Assembly: GCA_026129685.1 (NCBI GenBank)
Contig: JAHCHO010000013.1
Span: 1 to 64,000 of the forward strand
Direction of reading: 5' to 3'
DNA length: 64,000 bases
From: Fimbriimonadaceae bacterium
Lineage (GTDB): Bacteria; Armatimonadota; Fimbriimonadia; Fimbriimonadales; Fimbriimonadaceae
This document shows, piece after piece, positions 31,719 to 40,413 of the stretch; the stretch's first letter is position 1; every line of letters starts with the position of its first letter. A program made the translations under genes and the position numbers. The notes under the pieces are model-generated. The model saw only the letters and a list, made by a program, of their open reading frames with translations, made no database searches and was not told the DNA's origin.

Positions 31719-32102
31719 ATGAAAGGACGAATCTCTATCGCCATCACCCTCTTCGCCCTCGCCATCGCCGTCGCCGTGGCCCAGTCCACTCGAATCGAGC
31801 TTCGCGCCAAGATGCGCGACGGGGCGGCCGAGTACTCCTCCAAGTACAAGCAGCGCGATACCCGAGGCCGGGTCCGCGGCGAACTCGAAGTCGAGATCCA
31901 GAACGGCGCGCCCAACACGGAGTACGTGTTCCTGATTCAGGGCATCGCCCCGATCGTGCTCGAGACCGACGCCGCCGGCATGGCCGCCAACGAGGCGCAC
32001 CTCCGCGCGGGGGCCCTTCCCCCGATCGTCGCCGGTACGGCGATCGCCGTGGCCGACCCCGAGGGCAATGTCCTCGCGTCCAGCACCTTCCAGCCCCGCT
32101 AG
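31719..32102 (+). CDS. Small secreted beta-rich protein
   Basis: This 127-aa protein has a signal peptide (RISIAITLFALAIAVAVAQS) followed by an about 100-residue beta-rich domain (RGRVRGELEVEIQNGAPNT, PIVLETDAAGMAANEAHL, IAVADPEGNVLASSTF). The layout is like small exported proteins that accompany extracytoplasmic sigma factors. It lies between two ECF sigma genes, diverging from one and followed by a terminator before the other. Function unknown. Confidence 0.75.
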   Translation: MKGRISIAITLFALAIAVAVAQSTRIELRAKMRDGAAEYSSKYKQRDTRGRVRGELEVEIQNGAPNTEYVFLIQGIAPIVLETDAAGMAANEAHLRAGALPPIVAGTAIAVADPEGNVLASSTFQPR

Positions 32103-32150
32103 AAGGGCTCCCGACTTGTCCGCGCTCCAATAATTGTCTAGTGAGACCTC

Positions 32151-32187
32151 GACCCCCGTCCGCCTCATGGAACGGGGGTCGCCTTTT
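32151..32187 (+). terminator. Terminator after secreted protein gene
   Basis: GACCCCCGT (32151-32159) pairs perfectly with ACGGGGGTC (32172-32180) around a 12-nt loop, followed by GCCTTTTCTC. It separates the secreted-protein gene from the second sigma gene. Confidence 0.8.
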
Positions 32188-32265
32188 CTCCCAGAAGCCC
32201 CACAAAGTCCTATCCGCGCCGCCCCGGTGTCACTCTATCCGTACAGAGACCGAGGACCAAGCGCC

Positions 32266-32859
32266 GTGCCCATTCCCGATTCGCTTTCACCGCCCGACGA
32301 AACCCTCGTCCGGTGGGCGCAATGGGGAAGGCTCGACGCGTACGACGTCCTGGTTCAAAGGCACCGGCTGTCCGTGCTGGCGATCGTGAGACCGCTCGTC
32401 GGAACCCGGGAGGTCGCGGAAGACGTGGTTCAAGACGCATTTCTGGCCGGCTATCGCAACATTGGGACGCTTCGCGAGCCCGACCGGTTCGGGGCGTGGC
32501 TCATCGCCATCGCCCGCAGGCGGGCCCTCTTGGCGTCCGGCCAAGAGCGTCGCGACCGTACCGTCCTCCAGGAAGCCCTCGACGAGGCGGTTCTGAACCA
32601 GAGTCGGGCCATCGGTCAGAACGAGACGGGCGTCCTTCGACGGGCCGAACTCGAGCGCGTCTGGGCCGCTCTTCGAGCCCTGCCCGCCGAACTGCGAGAG
32701 CCCCTCGCCCTCTACGCCCTTCGCGAACTCAGCCTTTCGCAGATCGCCGGCTTGCTCGACGTTCCGCTCTCGACCGTGAAATGGCGCATGCACGAGGCGC
32801 GCCGCCGACTCCGGCGGCAACTCGGCGAACCAGGAGACGACAACCATGTCCAACATTGA
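32266..32859 (+). CDS. ECF-type RNA polymerase sigma factor (second)
   Basis: The start at GTG 32266 (GAGGACC upstream) gives 197 aa. The open frame reaches back to 32134 but crosses the terminator. Region 2 is in residues about 20-90 (DAYDVLVQRHRLSVLAIVR, VAEDVVQDAFLAGYRNIG) and region 4 in about 130-190 (LALYALRELSLSQIAGLLDV, STVKWRMHEARRRLR). It is co-transcribed with the 246-aa protein, whose start overlaps by 14 nt. Confidence 0.9.
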   Translation: MPIPDSLSPPDETLVRWAQWGRLDAYDVLVQRHRLSVLAIVRPLVGTREVAEDVVQDAFLAGYRNIGTLREPDRFGAWLIAIARRRALLASGQERRDRTVLQEALDEAVLNQSRAIGQNETGVLRRAELERVWAALRALPAELREPLALYALRELSLSQIAGLLDVPLSTVKWRMHEARRRLRRQLGEPGDDNHVQH

Positions 32860-33586
32860 CCGCGCCGCTCTTCGGCGCATGCTCACCAACCTCGCCGATA
32901 TGGCGGACGACGCGACCCTGACGGGCAAACTCCGTGACGCCGCCCAAGAAGCCGCCAAGAAGTACAACACCGTCCTGGCCACCCTCCATGCCGAAGCCGA
33001 TCTCCCCGAGGGGCTCTTCGAACCCCTGCCCGAGGACGCCGGGTGGGACCGGCTCGGCGTGGACGCGCGACTCCTCGCCGGCTACTTGGACGACGACCGC
33101 AAAGGACGTCACCGTCACGGTCCCGAGGACGCTCCGGGCGACCTCGGCGCGCTCGTCGCGCTCGCCCCGTTCCTGAACTCCGACGACTTGGCTCGCCTGG
33201 TCGAAGAGCGCATTGCGGATGGACTCCCGTTCGACGAGGGCATCCTCATTGCGCTCGCCCCCTTTGTGGGGTCCGACGCGCTGGGACGTATGATACGGAC
33301 GCGCTTGCGGCGCGGCCGGTCGCCCGGGGCTGTCCCGGTCGCTCCCGAAGCCCCGAAGGCTCCCGAGGCGCCGCACGAGCCCGTCGCCGTCGTCCCGCCG
33401 GCCCCCGTCCGGCCCCCGGTGCCTGATCCCGTGGACGAGCTCGAGGCCGAAGCCGCCCGACACGTTCCCCCGGGACCCGATCTCGAGACCTTGCTGACGA
33501 GTCTCCGCGATCCCTACCTCGACGCCGGCCACCGGCAGGAGATTCTCGACCAGATCGCCGTCGTCATGGCGACGAAGCAGGACTAG
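32846..33586 (+). CDS. Hypothetical partner of second sigma factor
   Basis: This 246-aa cytoplasmic-looking protein follows the sigma gene with a 14-nt overlap. Residues 1-150 are helical and charged (RRMLTNLADMADDATLTGKL). Residues about 155-190 are a Pro/Ala/Glu-rich linker, and the C-terminal 45 residues are helical (DLETLLTSLRDPYLDAGHRQ). There is no membrane helix or zinc motif. The location is that of an anti-sigma factor, so this is a reasonable but unproven guess. Confidence 0.7.
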   Translation: MSNIDRAALRRMLTNLADMADDATLTGKLRDAAQEAAKKYNTVLATLHAEADLPEGLFEPLPEDAGWDRLGVDARLLAGYLDDDRKGRHRHGPEDAPGDLGALVALAPFLNSDDLARLVEERIADGLPFDEGILIALAPFVGSDALGRMIRTRLRRGRSPGAVPVAPEAPKAPEAPHEPVAVVPPAPVRPPVPDPVDELEAEAARHVPPGPDLETLLTSLRDPYLDAGHRQEILDQIAVVMATKQD

Positions 33587-33600
33587 TCGGACCGGGCCAA

Positions 33601-33625
33601 TAGGGGCCGCCAAAAGCGGCCCCTA
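33601..33625. terminator. Perfect bidirectional terminator
   Basis: TAGGGGCCGC and GCGGCCCCTA form a perfect 10-bp stem with a CAAAA loop between the convergent sigma-partner gene and the GNAT gene, whose last codons it overlaps. Confidence 0.8.
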
Positions 33626-34147
33626 CCGGTTCGACTCGTACAACTCGAGTTCCACACCGTAGTAGGCGTCCGTCGTTCCCCGATGCGACATCCCGAGTTT
33701 CCGCATCACCCTCAGCGAGGCCACGTTTGCGGCGAAGGCGACCGCCACGATGCGCCCCAAGCCCAACTCCTCGTGCCCGTACCTCAGAAGCCGCGCACCG
33801 ATCTCCGTCGCAAAACCCCTCCCCCATGCGGCGCGCCGAAGGTGCCACCCGACCTCGATCGTTTCGGTCTCCTGGATTGGATGCAGAATCCCCGTTCCCA
33901 TGACCTCGCCCGTCGCCAGTTCTTCCGCCGCGCAGAAGCCAAGCCCTTCGTTCTCCTCGTTGCGCGCCAGCAACGATCCGAGCCTTTCGCGCAGCGTCTC
34001 CAGGTCGGGAACGGCCTGTCCGTCGTTGCCCAGATATCGCATAACCTCCGGGTCGCCGTACATCGCGAAAGCCGCCCGAACGTCCCCCTCGGAGGATGTC
34101 CATGGTCGCAACCGCAACCGTGCGGTCTCAAGAAAAGGAATGGCCAT
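33623..34147 (-). CDS. GNAT acetyltransferase (RimJ/RimL-like)
   Basis: This 174-aa protein matches the RimJ/RimL type N-acetyltransferase: FLETARLRLRPW at the start, then GTGILHPIQETETIEVGWHL, the acetyl-CoA-binding RAAWGRGFATEIGARLL (about residues 105-121), and NVASLRVMRKLGM (about 142-154). The acceptor is unknown. Its ATG overlaps the phoU TGA by 1 nt (TGATG), so the two are coupled. Confidence 0.92.
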   Translation of the reverse strand: MAIPFLETARLRLRPWTSSEGDVRAAFAMYGDPEVMRYLGNDGQAVPDLETLRERLGSLLARNEENEGLGFCAAEELATGEVMGTGILHPIQETETIEVGWHLRRAAWGRGFATEIGARLLRYGHEELGLGRIVAVAFAANVASLRVMRKLGMSHRGTTDAYYGVELELYESNR

Positions 34148-34791
34148 CAGACCACCGGACGGTGCGACGAACGCAGCCGATCCGCGATTTCTTTGGCGCG
34201 GTCGCCGACGTGCTCCAACTTGTGGAACGCGTCGAGGCACCGAAGAAGGTTTTCGGCATGGGTGGCGTCCGCCTGAATCATCGCCAGGATCGCTACCCGA
34301 GCCTCCGCGTAGGACTGGTCGATCTCGGCCTCGAGCGCTTCGATCTCGGCCGCCTTCTCGTCGCTGTACTCGCCGTAAAGATGGATCGCGGTCGAAAACG
34401 CCCTCCGCGCCAAGTCGCCCGTCTTCTGCAGCGGAAGCCGCAGTTCGGAAGGGAATCGCCCCCCGATCTTCCGTACGCAACCGGCAAGCTTGACCGTGAT
34501 GTCCGCCGTGCTCTCGATCTCGCCGATCACGCCAAGAGTTCCCACCAGCATCCGAAGGTCGCTCGCAACCGGCGCCTCCTGCATGATGACGACCGCCGTT
34601 TCCGTCGTCACTCGGCTTTCGAGCCGATCGATTTCCTGCTCGGCAACCGCGAGTCGCGCCTCCACCGATGGGTCGTTCGCCACCACCGCTTGCACCGCAT
34701 CGTGGATCATCTCCAGAGTGCGCGAACCCATATGAACCACTTGTTCGCGGATTTCTTTGAGACGGTCGTCGAATTGCTGTCGCAGGGTCAT
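34147..34791 (-). CDS. phoU: PhoU-like phosphate signalling protein
   Basis: This 214-aa all-helical protein has the two PhoU repeats: residues about 5-95 with RTLEMIHDAVQAVVAND and AEQEIDRLE, and about 110-205 with DATHAENLLRCLDAFHKLEHVGDRAKEIA (shown in part), including the metal-binding E/D-xxx-D pattern. It modulates phosphate transport and PhoR signalling. No pst genes are in the window, so this copy stands alone with the GNAT gene. Confidence 0.93.
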   Translation of the reverse strand: MTLRQQFDDRLKEIREQVVHMGSRTLEMIHDAVQAVVANDPSVEARLAVAEQEIDRLESRVTTETAVVIMQEAPVASDLRMLVGTLGVIGEIESTADITVKLAGCVRKIGGRFPSELRLPLQKTGDLARRAFSTAIHLYGEYSDEKAAEIEALEAEIDQSYAEARVAILAMIQADATHAENLLRCLDAFHKLEHVGDRAKEIADRLRSSHRPVV

Positions 34792-34829
34792 GGATTCCCG
34801 ATGGCGAAGACGGTAGTGTACCGTAGCCT

Positions 34830-35714
34830 ATGTTAAGGACCGGCATCTATCCCGCGAGCGTGACCCCCCTCCGTTCCGACGGTCGGCTCGACGCCGAATC
34901 GCTCGCCAAGCTCTTGGCATGGTTCGAGTTCTGCGGCTGTCGCGGCGTGGTCCTCGCGGGCACCAACGGAGAGGGGCCGTCCCTCAGTGCCCCTGAAAAG
35001 CGCGACCTCCTTGCCACCGCCCGACCCCTCGCGGGAAGCCTCAGCCTCATCTTAGGAATTGCCACGCCCAGCCTCGATGAAGCCCTTTGGCTGGCGAAGC
35101 AGGCGGGCCGCCTCGGCGCGGCGGCCGCCCTCGTGATGCCCCCCGGGTACTTCCGTTCCGTGAGCGAGGCCGCCATCGGACGCTGGTTCGAGGCCCTGAT
35201 GGACGATTCCCCGATTCCGATCATCGCCTACAACCACCCGGCCATGACCGGAATCTCCCTCTCTCCGTCGTTGCTCTCCCACCTCGCCGACCATCCCCAA
35301 CTGGCCGGGGTCAAGGACAGCAGTGGATTTGCCGACAACCTCGTTCCCTTTCGCGAAGCGCTACCGGACCACGTTCGCCTCTACGTGGGTGACGAAACCC
35401 TCCTAACGGACGCCCTTGCCTCCGGTTGGTCCGGCTCCATCAGCGGGGCGGCCAACGTCCTCGCCGACTGGCTGGTTCGCATCGAATCCGACTTCCGGGA
35501 AGGCGGCCGCGAGTCGGCCGAGGCCAAGCACGCGCTCATCCGGCCCGTCTTAGAGGCCATCCGAACGTCGCCCCAGCCCGCCTGTCACAAGGGTGTGCTG
35601 GTCAAGGCCGGAATCCTCGCCTCGGATACGCTCCGTCTACCTCTGGAAAGCGCACCCGAATCCGCCGAGACGCTCCATCGGATGCTCGTCCAGACGGTTG
35701 GCGAACGCCGCTAG
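34830..35714 (+). CDS. DapA-like aldolase/lyase
   Basis: This 294-aa class I aldolase belongs to the dihydrodipicolinate synthase/N-acetylneuraminate lyase superfamily. The (beta/alpha)8 barrel shows the loop AGTNGEGPSL (about residue 43), catalytic Tyr in IAYNHP (about 131) and Schiff-base Lys in GVKDSSG (about 160). The TNGE loop is closer to 4-hydroxy-2-oxoglutarate or sugar-acid aldolases than to true DapA, so the substrate is left open. Confidence 0.85.
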   Translation: MLRTGIYPASVTPLRSDGRLDAESLAKLLAWFEFCGCRGVVLAGTNGEGPSLSAPEKRDLLATARPLAGSLSLILGIATPSLDEALWLAKQAGRLGAAAALVMPPGYFRSVSEAAIGRWFEALMDDSPIPIIAYNHPAMTGISLSPSLLSHLADHPQLAGVKDSSGFADNLVPFREALPDHVRLYVGDETLLTDALASGWSGSISGAANVLADWLVRIESDFREGGRESAEAKHALIRPVLEAIRTSPQPACHKGVLVKAGILASDTLRLPLESAPESAETLHRMLVQTVGERR

Positions 35715-36550
35715 CCGTCCTTCTTCGTCGCGGCGGGTTGCTTCACTCCCTGCCCGTCTGCCTTCTTCCGGACCTCGGGCGACAGCGGCGTTGAGGGCGG
35801 AAACGTCTTGCCCGACTCCTTGATCCACTTCGCGATCGCCTTGGATCGGTTGTTGGGGTCCGGATGCGAACTGACGAACTCCCAGGGTCGCCCCCCCTCG
35901 GAGGCGAACATCCGCATCACGAACTCCAACCCCTCCGGGTTGTAACCCGCCCGAACCATTAGGTCGAGTCCGACCCTGTCCGCTTCCGATTCGTGTTTCC
36001 TCGAATAGGGCAGCCCTACCAGCAGATCGTCCGCCACGCCCGCGATGTCGAACGCGCTCGAGCCGGCGTTGAAGATCGTCAGGATCGCGGTGATTCCGAG
36101 GCGGCGCTTCATGTTGTCGGCATAGGCGCTCGCCCAGTGCTGGTTGCGAACGTGGGTCATTTCGTGCGCCAACACGCCCGCCAGCTGATCCTCCGTCTCC
36201 AGTTTGTCGATCAGTCCGTTGAAGAAGAAGATCGGCCCGCCCGGGAACGCGAACGCGTTGACCTCCTTCTTGTCGATCACATCGAAGCTGAACTTCCAGA
36301 TCTCCTTCTTGCGCTGGTCGGCAGGAATCGCGTCGAGAATTCGTTGGGCCGCGCTCCTCAGGAGCCGAACCCGAGGATGGTCGTCCGGCAACAACTTTTC
36401 GCTCTTGCGCACCTTCGCCGCCGCGTCCGTCCCCAGTTTGACCTGGTCCTCCTTACTTGGCCGGAAGATGTCCGCCTGGGCGGCGGCGACCGACCAAAGC
36501 AGGACGCCCGTCGCCAACGCTCTTGCCGTTGCGCATCGCATACCGTTCAT
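35711..36550 (-). CDS. Secreted M48-family metalloprotease
   Basis: This 279-aa zinc metallopeptidase has a signal peptide (ATARALATGVLLWSVAAAQA). The active site is LAHEMTHVRNQHW (HEXXH, about residue 126), and the third zinc ligand is in HESEADRVGLDLM (about 177). The lack of multiple membrane helices and TPRs makes it a short BepA-like/M48 periplasmic peptidase. It is convergent with the DapA-like gene, with a 4-nt overlap. ATG 36550 is chosen over the longer open frame. Confidence 0.9.
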   Translation of the reverse strand: MNGMRCATARALATGVLLWSVAAAQADIFRPSKEDQVKLGTDAAAKVRKSEKLLPDDHPRVRLLRSAAQRILDAIPADQRKKEIWKFSFDVIDKKEVNAFAFPGGPIFFFNGLIDKLETEDQLAGVLAHEMTHVRNQHWASAYADNMKRRLGITAILTIFNAGSSAFDIAGVADDLLVGLPYSRKHESEADRVGLDLMVRAGYNPEGLEFVMRMFASEGGRPWEFVSSHPDPNNRSKAIAKWIKESGKTFPPSTPLSPEVRKKADGQGVKQPAATKKDG

Positions 36551-36585
36551 TACGTCACCCGCTCGCGCCCGTGAGTCCGCCCAAC

Positions 36586-37158
36586 TTACAGAATTCGGCG
36601 GAAGGGCCGCACTTCGTACATCGACTTCTTCGGCAACGAGGCGAGGAATGACGTTCGGTCGGTCCAGAGGACGATGCCGCTGACTCGCTCCGCCAACTGG
36701 ATTTGGTGCCCGACCATGGAGCCCCGATAGCCCTCCATGTTCGCCAGTTCGACGAAGATCATCCCGAGTTCCTCGACCAGTTTCCCGCCCAGACCCAGTT
36801 CGGCGTTCCGAGTGCTCACCGACAAGAACCCGTCCCAAGGGGTCTCGCCGATCGACGTGCCCTCCCGCCGGTCCACGACCAGCCGAAGCACGTCCGGCGA
36901 AGAACGGAAGATCGCGTACAGGTCGAACATCTGCGGGCTCGTGCCCCAGGCCTCGTACCCGTGGAGGGAGGCGTCCACCGAGTCGTAATGGACGATCAGC
37001 AGGTACTTCCCCTCCTCGTCGTCGTCCCGCCAGATCGTGTAGGAAAGGCAGCCGGGCAAACGCTCAAACCGCTGCTTGACCTCCGTCGACAGGACGAGCA
37101 ACCGCCTCTCGTCCGTTGGAAAGACGGTGAGGTACGTGAGCGTGACCACCTCGGGCAT
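36586..37158 (-). CDS. Antibiotic biosynthesis monooxygenase-like protein
   Basis: This 190-aa protein is a tandem of two ferredoxin-like (dimeric alpha+beta barrel) units. The first (about residues 1-100) has the ABM pattern TLTYLTVFPTDERRLL, then RFERLPGCLSYTIWRDDDEE. The second (about 105-190) is more diverged. Such proteins can be small monooxygenases or simple binders. It follows the ABC importer genes on the same strand by 64 nt. Confidence 0.7.
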   Translation of the reverse strand: MPEVVTLTYLTVFPTDERRLLVLSTEVKQRFERLPGCLSYTIWRDDDEEGKYLLIVHYDSVDASLHGYEAWGTSPQMFDLYAIFRSSPDVLRLVVDRREGTSIGETPWDGFLSVSTRNAELGLGGKLVEELGMIFVELANMEGYRGSMVGHQIQLAERVSGIVLWTDRTSFLASLPKKSMYEVRPFRRIL

Positions 37159-37222
37159 GCCACGATTCTGACCGATCCGCGCTCTCCCGGACACAACCTA
37201 TCGGGTCGGCCGAGAGACCCGG

Positions 37223-38065
37223 TCACTTGAGCCCGCTCGTCGCGATCCCCTGCACGAACGTCTTCTGGGCGAAGAAGAACACCACGATAATCGGCAGGAT
37301 CACCATCAGCGACGCGGCCATCAGCAGGTTCCACGGCGTGCCCCCGTGTTGCGTCTGGTAAGCCTGCAACCCCAAGGACAACGTGAACGTGCTCTGGTCG
37401 GTGAGGTAGATCAGCGGCCCGAGGAAGTCGTTCCACGCCCCCATGAACGCGAACAGGGCGATCACCGAAACCGCCGGTCGGGCAAGGGGAAGCACGACGT
37501 CGGTGAAGATCTGTAGTTCGCTCGCTCCATCGATCTTCGCCGCCTCGCTGAGATCCGTCGGGATCGTTCGGAAGAACTGACGCAACAGGAAGATCGCGAA
37601 CGCGCTCCCCAGGTACGCCGGAACCCAGAGAGGCTTGAAAGTCCCCACCCATCCCAGCCACTTGAACAGCGCGAACGTCGGCACCATCGTCACCGGAAAC
37701 GGCACCATCATCGTCGCGAGCGTCAGACCGAAGAACGCGTCTCGCCCACGCCACTTCAGCCGCGCGAAGGAATAAGCCACCACCGTGTTCGAGGCCACGG
37801 CCCCGACCACGCTCAGAACCGTCACGATCAGCGTGTTCCGCGCGTACACGAGGAACGGGATGTAGCCGACTTGCTCCCTGCCGTAAAGCACCGCGTCCGG
37901 AAAGTTGCTCCAGAGGAAGCGCGACGGGATCCACTGCGGCGGCGAGGTCATCGTCTCCCCGATCGGCTTGACCGCCGTTGTGATCATCCACAGAAACGGC
38001 AGAACGAACAGCACCGACAAGGTCACCAGCGCGATATGGGTTGCCGCGACCTTACTGCGTTTCAT
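37223..38065 (-). CDS. Carbohydrate ABC transporter permease (MalG-like)
   Basis: This 280-aa inner-membrane protein has six predicted helices and the cytoplasmic EAA loop (SEAAKIDGASELQIFTDVVL, about residues 193-212) that docks the ATPase. It resembles MalG/LacG permeases of sugar importers. No ATP-binding gene is linked, so a shared MsmX-type ATPase elsewhere is expected. The start overlaps the MalF-like gene by 14 nt. Confidence 0.94.
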   Translation of the reverse strand: MKRSKVAATHIALVTLSVLFVLPFLWMITTAVKPIGETMTSPPQWIPSRFLWSNFPDAVLYGREQVGYIPFLVYARNTLIVTVLSVVGAVASNTVVAYSFARLKWRGRDAFFGLTLATMMVPFPVTMVPTFALFKWLGWVGTFKPLWVPAYLGSAFAIFLLRQFFRTIPTDLSEAAKIDGASELQIFTDVVLPLARPAVSVIALFAFMGAWNDFLGPLIYLTDQSTFTLSLGLQAYQTQHGGTPWNLLMAASLMVILPIIVVFFFAQKTFVQGIATSGLK

Positions 38066-38930
38066 AGTGAACGTGCCTCTCCGAGAGCCGTAGCGCCACC
38101 AGGGTCAGCGCGAGAATGACGAGGAACATGATCCAGCCCATCGCGCTGGCATAGCCCATGCGCTGGTACAGGAACGCGTTGTCGTACAGGTACATCGCGA
38201 ACATGTAGGTGCTCCGGGCCGGGGCGCCTCCTGGGAACATGACTTGCGGCACCGCGAACACCTGGATCGAGCCGATGATCCCCATAATCACGTTGAACAG
38301 GATTACGGGGGAGATCATCGGCAAGGTGATATGGCGCGTCTTCGCCCAGGACTTCGCCCCGTCCAGGTCGGCGGCCTCGTACAGCGAGGTCGGCACGTCC
38401 TGCAGGCCCGCCAGGTAGATCAGCATCGCCTGGCCGCTCCCCCACACCGCGATCATCACGAGGGTCCACTTGGCCCACATCGGGTCGCCGAGCCAATTCG
38501 GAGGGCTCAGCCCGCACCACCGGAGGGCGGCGTTCAAAAGGCCGTAGTCACCGTTGAACACCCACAGGAACAAGGTCGCCTGCGCCACCATCGGCACGAG
38601 CGTCGGCAGGAACAGCAGCGTCCGGTACACCGGCATCCCCCGCACTTTCGAATTCAGCAGCATCGCCAGGCCGATCGCCAGCACCGTGCCCAGCGGCACC
38701 GCCCCCAGGGCGTAGAGGAGCGTGTTCTGCAACGAGGTGTGGAACACCCCGTCGTTCGCCAGTTCGCGGTAGTTCTCCGTCCCGATCCACTTGGGCGCCC
38801 TCAAGACCGAGAAGTTGGTGAAGCTCGTCACGAACGACGAGATCAGCGGGTAAGCCATCAGCAACCCGAAGCCGACGATCCATGGCGTTGCGAAGAGAAT
38901 GCCCACCCGTGCGTCCCGTCGTCGGTTCAC
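38052..38930 (-). CDS. Carbohydrate ABC transporter permease (MalF-like)
   Basis: This 292-aa permease starts at GTG 38930, which overlaps the binding-protein TGA (GTGA). It has an N-terminal signal-like helix (ARVGILFATPWIVGFGLLMA), about six helices and the EAA loop LYEAADLDGAKSWAKTRHIT (about residues 200-220). It is the partner of the MalG-like permease. The longer open frame to 38963 runs into the binding-protein gene and is rejected. Confidence 0.93.
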   Translation of the reverse strand: MNRRRDARVGILFATPWIVGFGLLMAYPLISSFVTSFTNFSVLRAPKWIGTENYRELANDGVFHTSLQNTLLYALGAVPLGTVLAIGLAMLLNSKVRGMPVYRTLLFLPTLVPMVAQATLFLWVFNGDYGLLNAALRWCGLSPPNWLGDPMWAKWTLVMIAVWGSGQAMLIYLAGLQDVPTSLYEAADLDGAKSWAKTRHITLPMISPVILFNVIMGIIGSIQVFAVPQVMFPGGAPARSTYMFAMYLYDNAFLYQRMGYASAMGWIMFLVILALTLVALRLSERHVHYETQ

Positions 38931-40246
38931 GAGTCGGCCACCTGGGTGCGATAGGTCTTCCACAGGCCGTCGATCCGGACCTGAGCGTCGCGCAACGCTT
39001 GTGCCGGCTCCTTCACCCCCGTGTTGACCTCCTGAAACGCGTTGTTCAGTTCCCCGTTGACGCGGGGGAAGAAGCCGTTTCGTGACGGGTAAATCGGATG
39101 CGACGACCGGGCGAGTTGGTCGAACAGCCGGATCGCCTTGTTGGGATGGGTTCTGAAGAAGCGTTCGCTGACTCGGTTGAGGGGCGAGTTCTTACCGTGG
39201 GACGCGCACAGCCCTTCCATAACGTCCTGCCGCTGAACGAACCGAATGAAATCGAAAGCCTCGTTCGGGTGCTTCGCTCCCGCCGGAACAACCAGCACGT
39301 CCTGCGACAGGATGGTGTGCCCCTTCAGGTCTGGACGGTCCTTAGGATAGGGGAATGGCACCGCGAACCAGGGCAGGTCGGGCTTGTAGACGTGGATGTA
39401 GTTCGCCTTCCACACCCCGTTCAGCTCCATCGCCACCTTGCCCGTCATGAAGGGATCCTGCGGCGACGAGAAGTTCCCAAACCCGCTCTGGAAGTTCTGC
39501 ACCGCCTGCGGTCCAAATCGCTTGGCGTACCTCGCGACCCACGTGAACGCGCGCACCGACTCCGGCGAATCGACCGTCGGACGACCGTCCTTGAACAAGT
39601 CCGCCCCGAAGAGCGGTCCCCACGCGTAGTGCCACCAGCCCGGGTTGGAAGGCAAGAACCCCGCCAACACAAGGCTTCCGTCCGGGTTCTGTTTCGAGAT
39701 CTCGTCGGAAAGGGCGTCCAGCTCCTCTAGCGTTTCGGGGAACGTCTCCGGAGTCGCGACGCGCTTGGGCACCAGGTCGGGCCGGACGTGAAGCGCGATC
39801 GAAGCGGGCGTGCTCGGCAACGCCCAGAGCCGCCCGTCTCTCGACAGGGCATCGTAGTACGCGTGGATGTAGTAGTCGCGGCCCAGCCCTGCCGCCTTCG
39901 CCATCGACGAGAGATCGGTCAACGCTCCGAGATCGGCGAACTGGAACACTTGGTCCTGCCAAATCCCCGCCACATCCGGCGGGTTTCCCCCGCCGCTCGC
40001 AAGGATCGTCTTTTGATCCACCCCCGAGATGCTGAGGTACTTCACGAACACCCGGTCCTGCGAACGGTTGTACGCGTCCACGACCTTGCGCATCTCCTCG
40101 CCCTCCTGCCCGGTCCACTTCTCCCAGTAGAGGACCGTCACTCGGCCCGGCTTGGCGTCGCGCCGCACCACCCGGTCACCGAGCAGCGCCGCCGAGACGA
40201 CGACCGCCAATACGAACGAGAACCCGACGATCGCCCGGTTCGTCAC
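38927..40246 (-). CDS. Extracellular sugar-binding protein of ABC importer
   Basis: This 439-aa family 1 solute-binding protein has an N-terminal anchor/signal (VGFSFVLAVVVSAALLGD). It shows the typical start LYWEKWTGQEGEEMRKVVDAYN, and YYDALSRDGRLWALP, WHYAWGPLF and VAMELNGVWKANYI, all typical of type-1 binding proteins. It starts at GTG 40246. The set SBP, MalF, MalG is in one operon, so this is an oligosaccharide importer of unknown substrate. Confidence 0.93.
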   Translation of the reverse strand: MTNRAIVGFSFVLAVVVSAALLGDRVVRRDAKPGRVTVLYWEKWTGQEGEEMRKVVDAYNRSQDRVFVKYLSISGVDQKTILASGGGNPPDVAGIWQDQVFQFADLGALTDLSSMAKAAGLGRDYYIHAYYDALSRDGRLWALPSTPASIALHVRPDLVPKRVATPETFPETLEELDALSDEISKQNPDGSLVLAGFLPSNPGWWHYAWGPLFGADLFKDGRPTVDSPESVRAFTWVARYAKRFGPQAVQNFQSGFGNFSSPQDPFMTGKVAMELNGVWKANYIHVYKPDLPWFAVPFPYPKDRPDLKGHTILSQDVLVVPAGAKHPNEAFDFIRFVQRQDVMEGLCASHGKNSPLNRVSERFFRTHPNKAIRLFDQLARSSHPIYPSRNGFFPRVNGELNNAFQEVNTGVKEPAQALRDAQVRIDGLWKTYRTQVADS

Positions 40247-40413
40247 GATTCGGCCGCCCTGGTGGCCACCGGAAGGCGAACGTCCCAAGCAAGAGCCAAG
40301 GTCGCCCGTAGGTTCGGCATGGACCCATTATGCTCACGTTCGCCACAAAGATGGTCCACACCGTCCCACCGCACGACGGTACTCTCCGCGAGCCTCCCCA
40401 ACCCGAAAACCCC

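Noticed and set aside
32134-32265. N-terminal extension of the second ECF sigma factor
   Set aside because: The extension runs through a perfect terminator hairpin and has no conserved pattern. GTG 32266 fits the family start.
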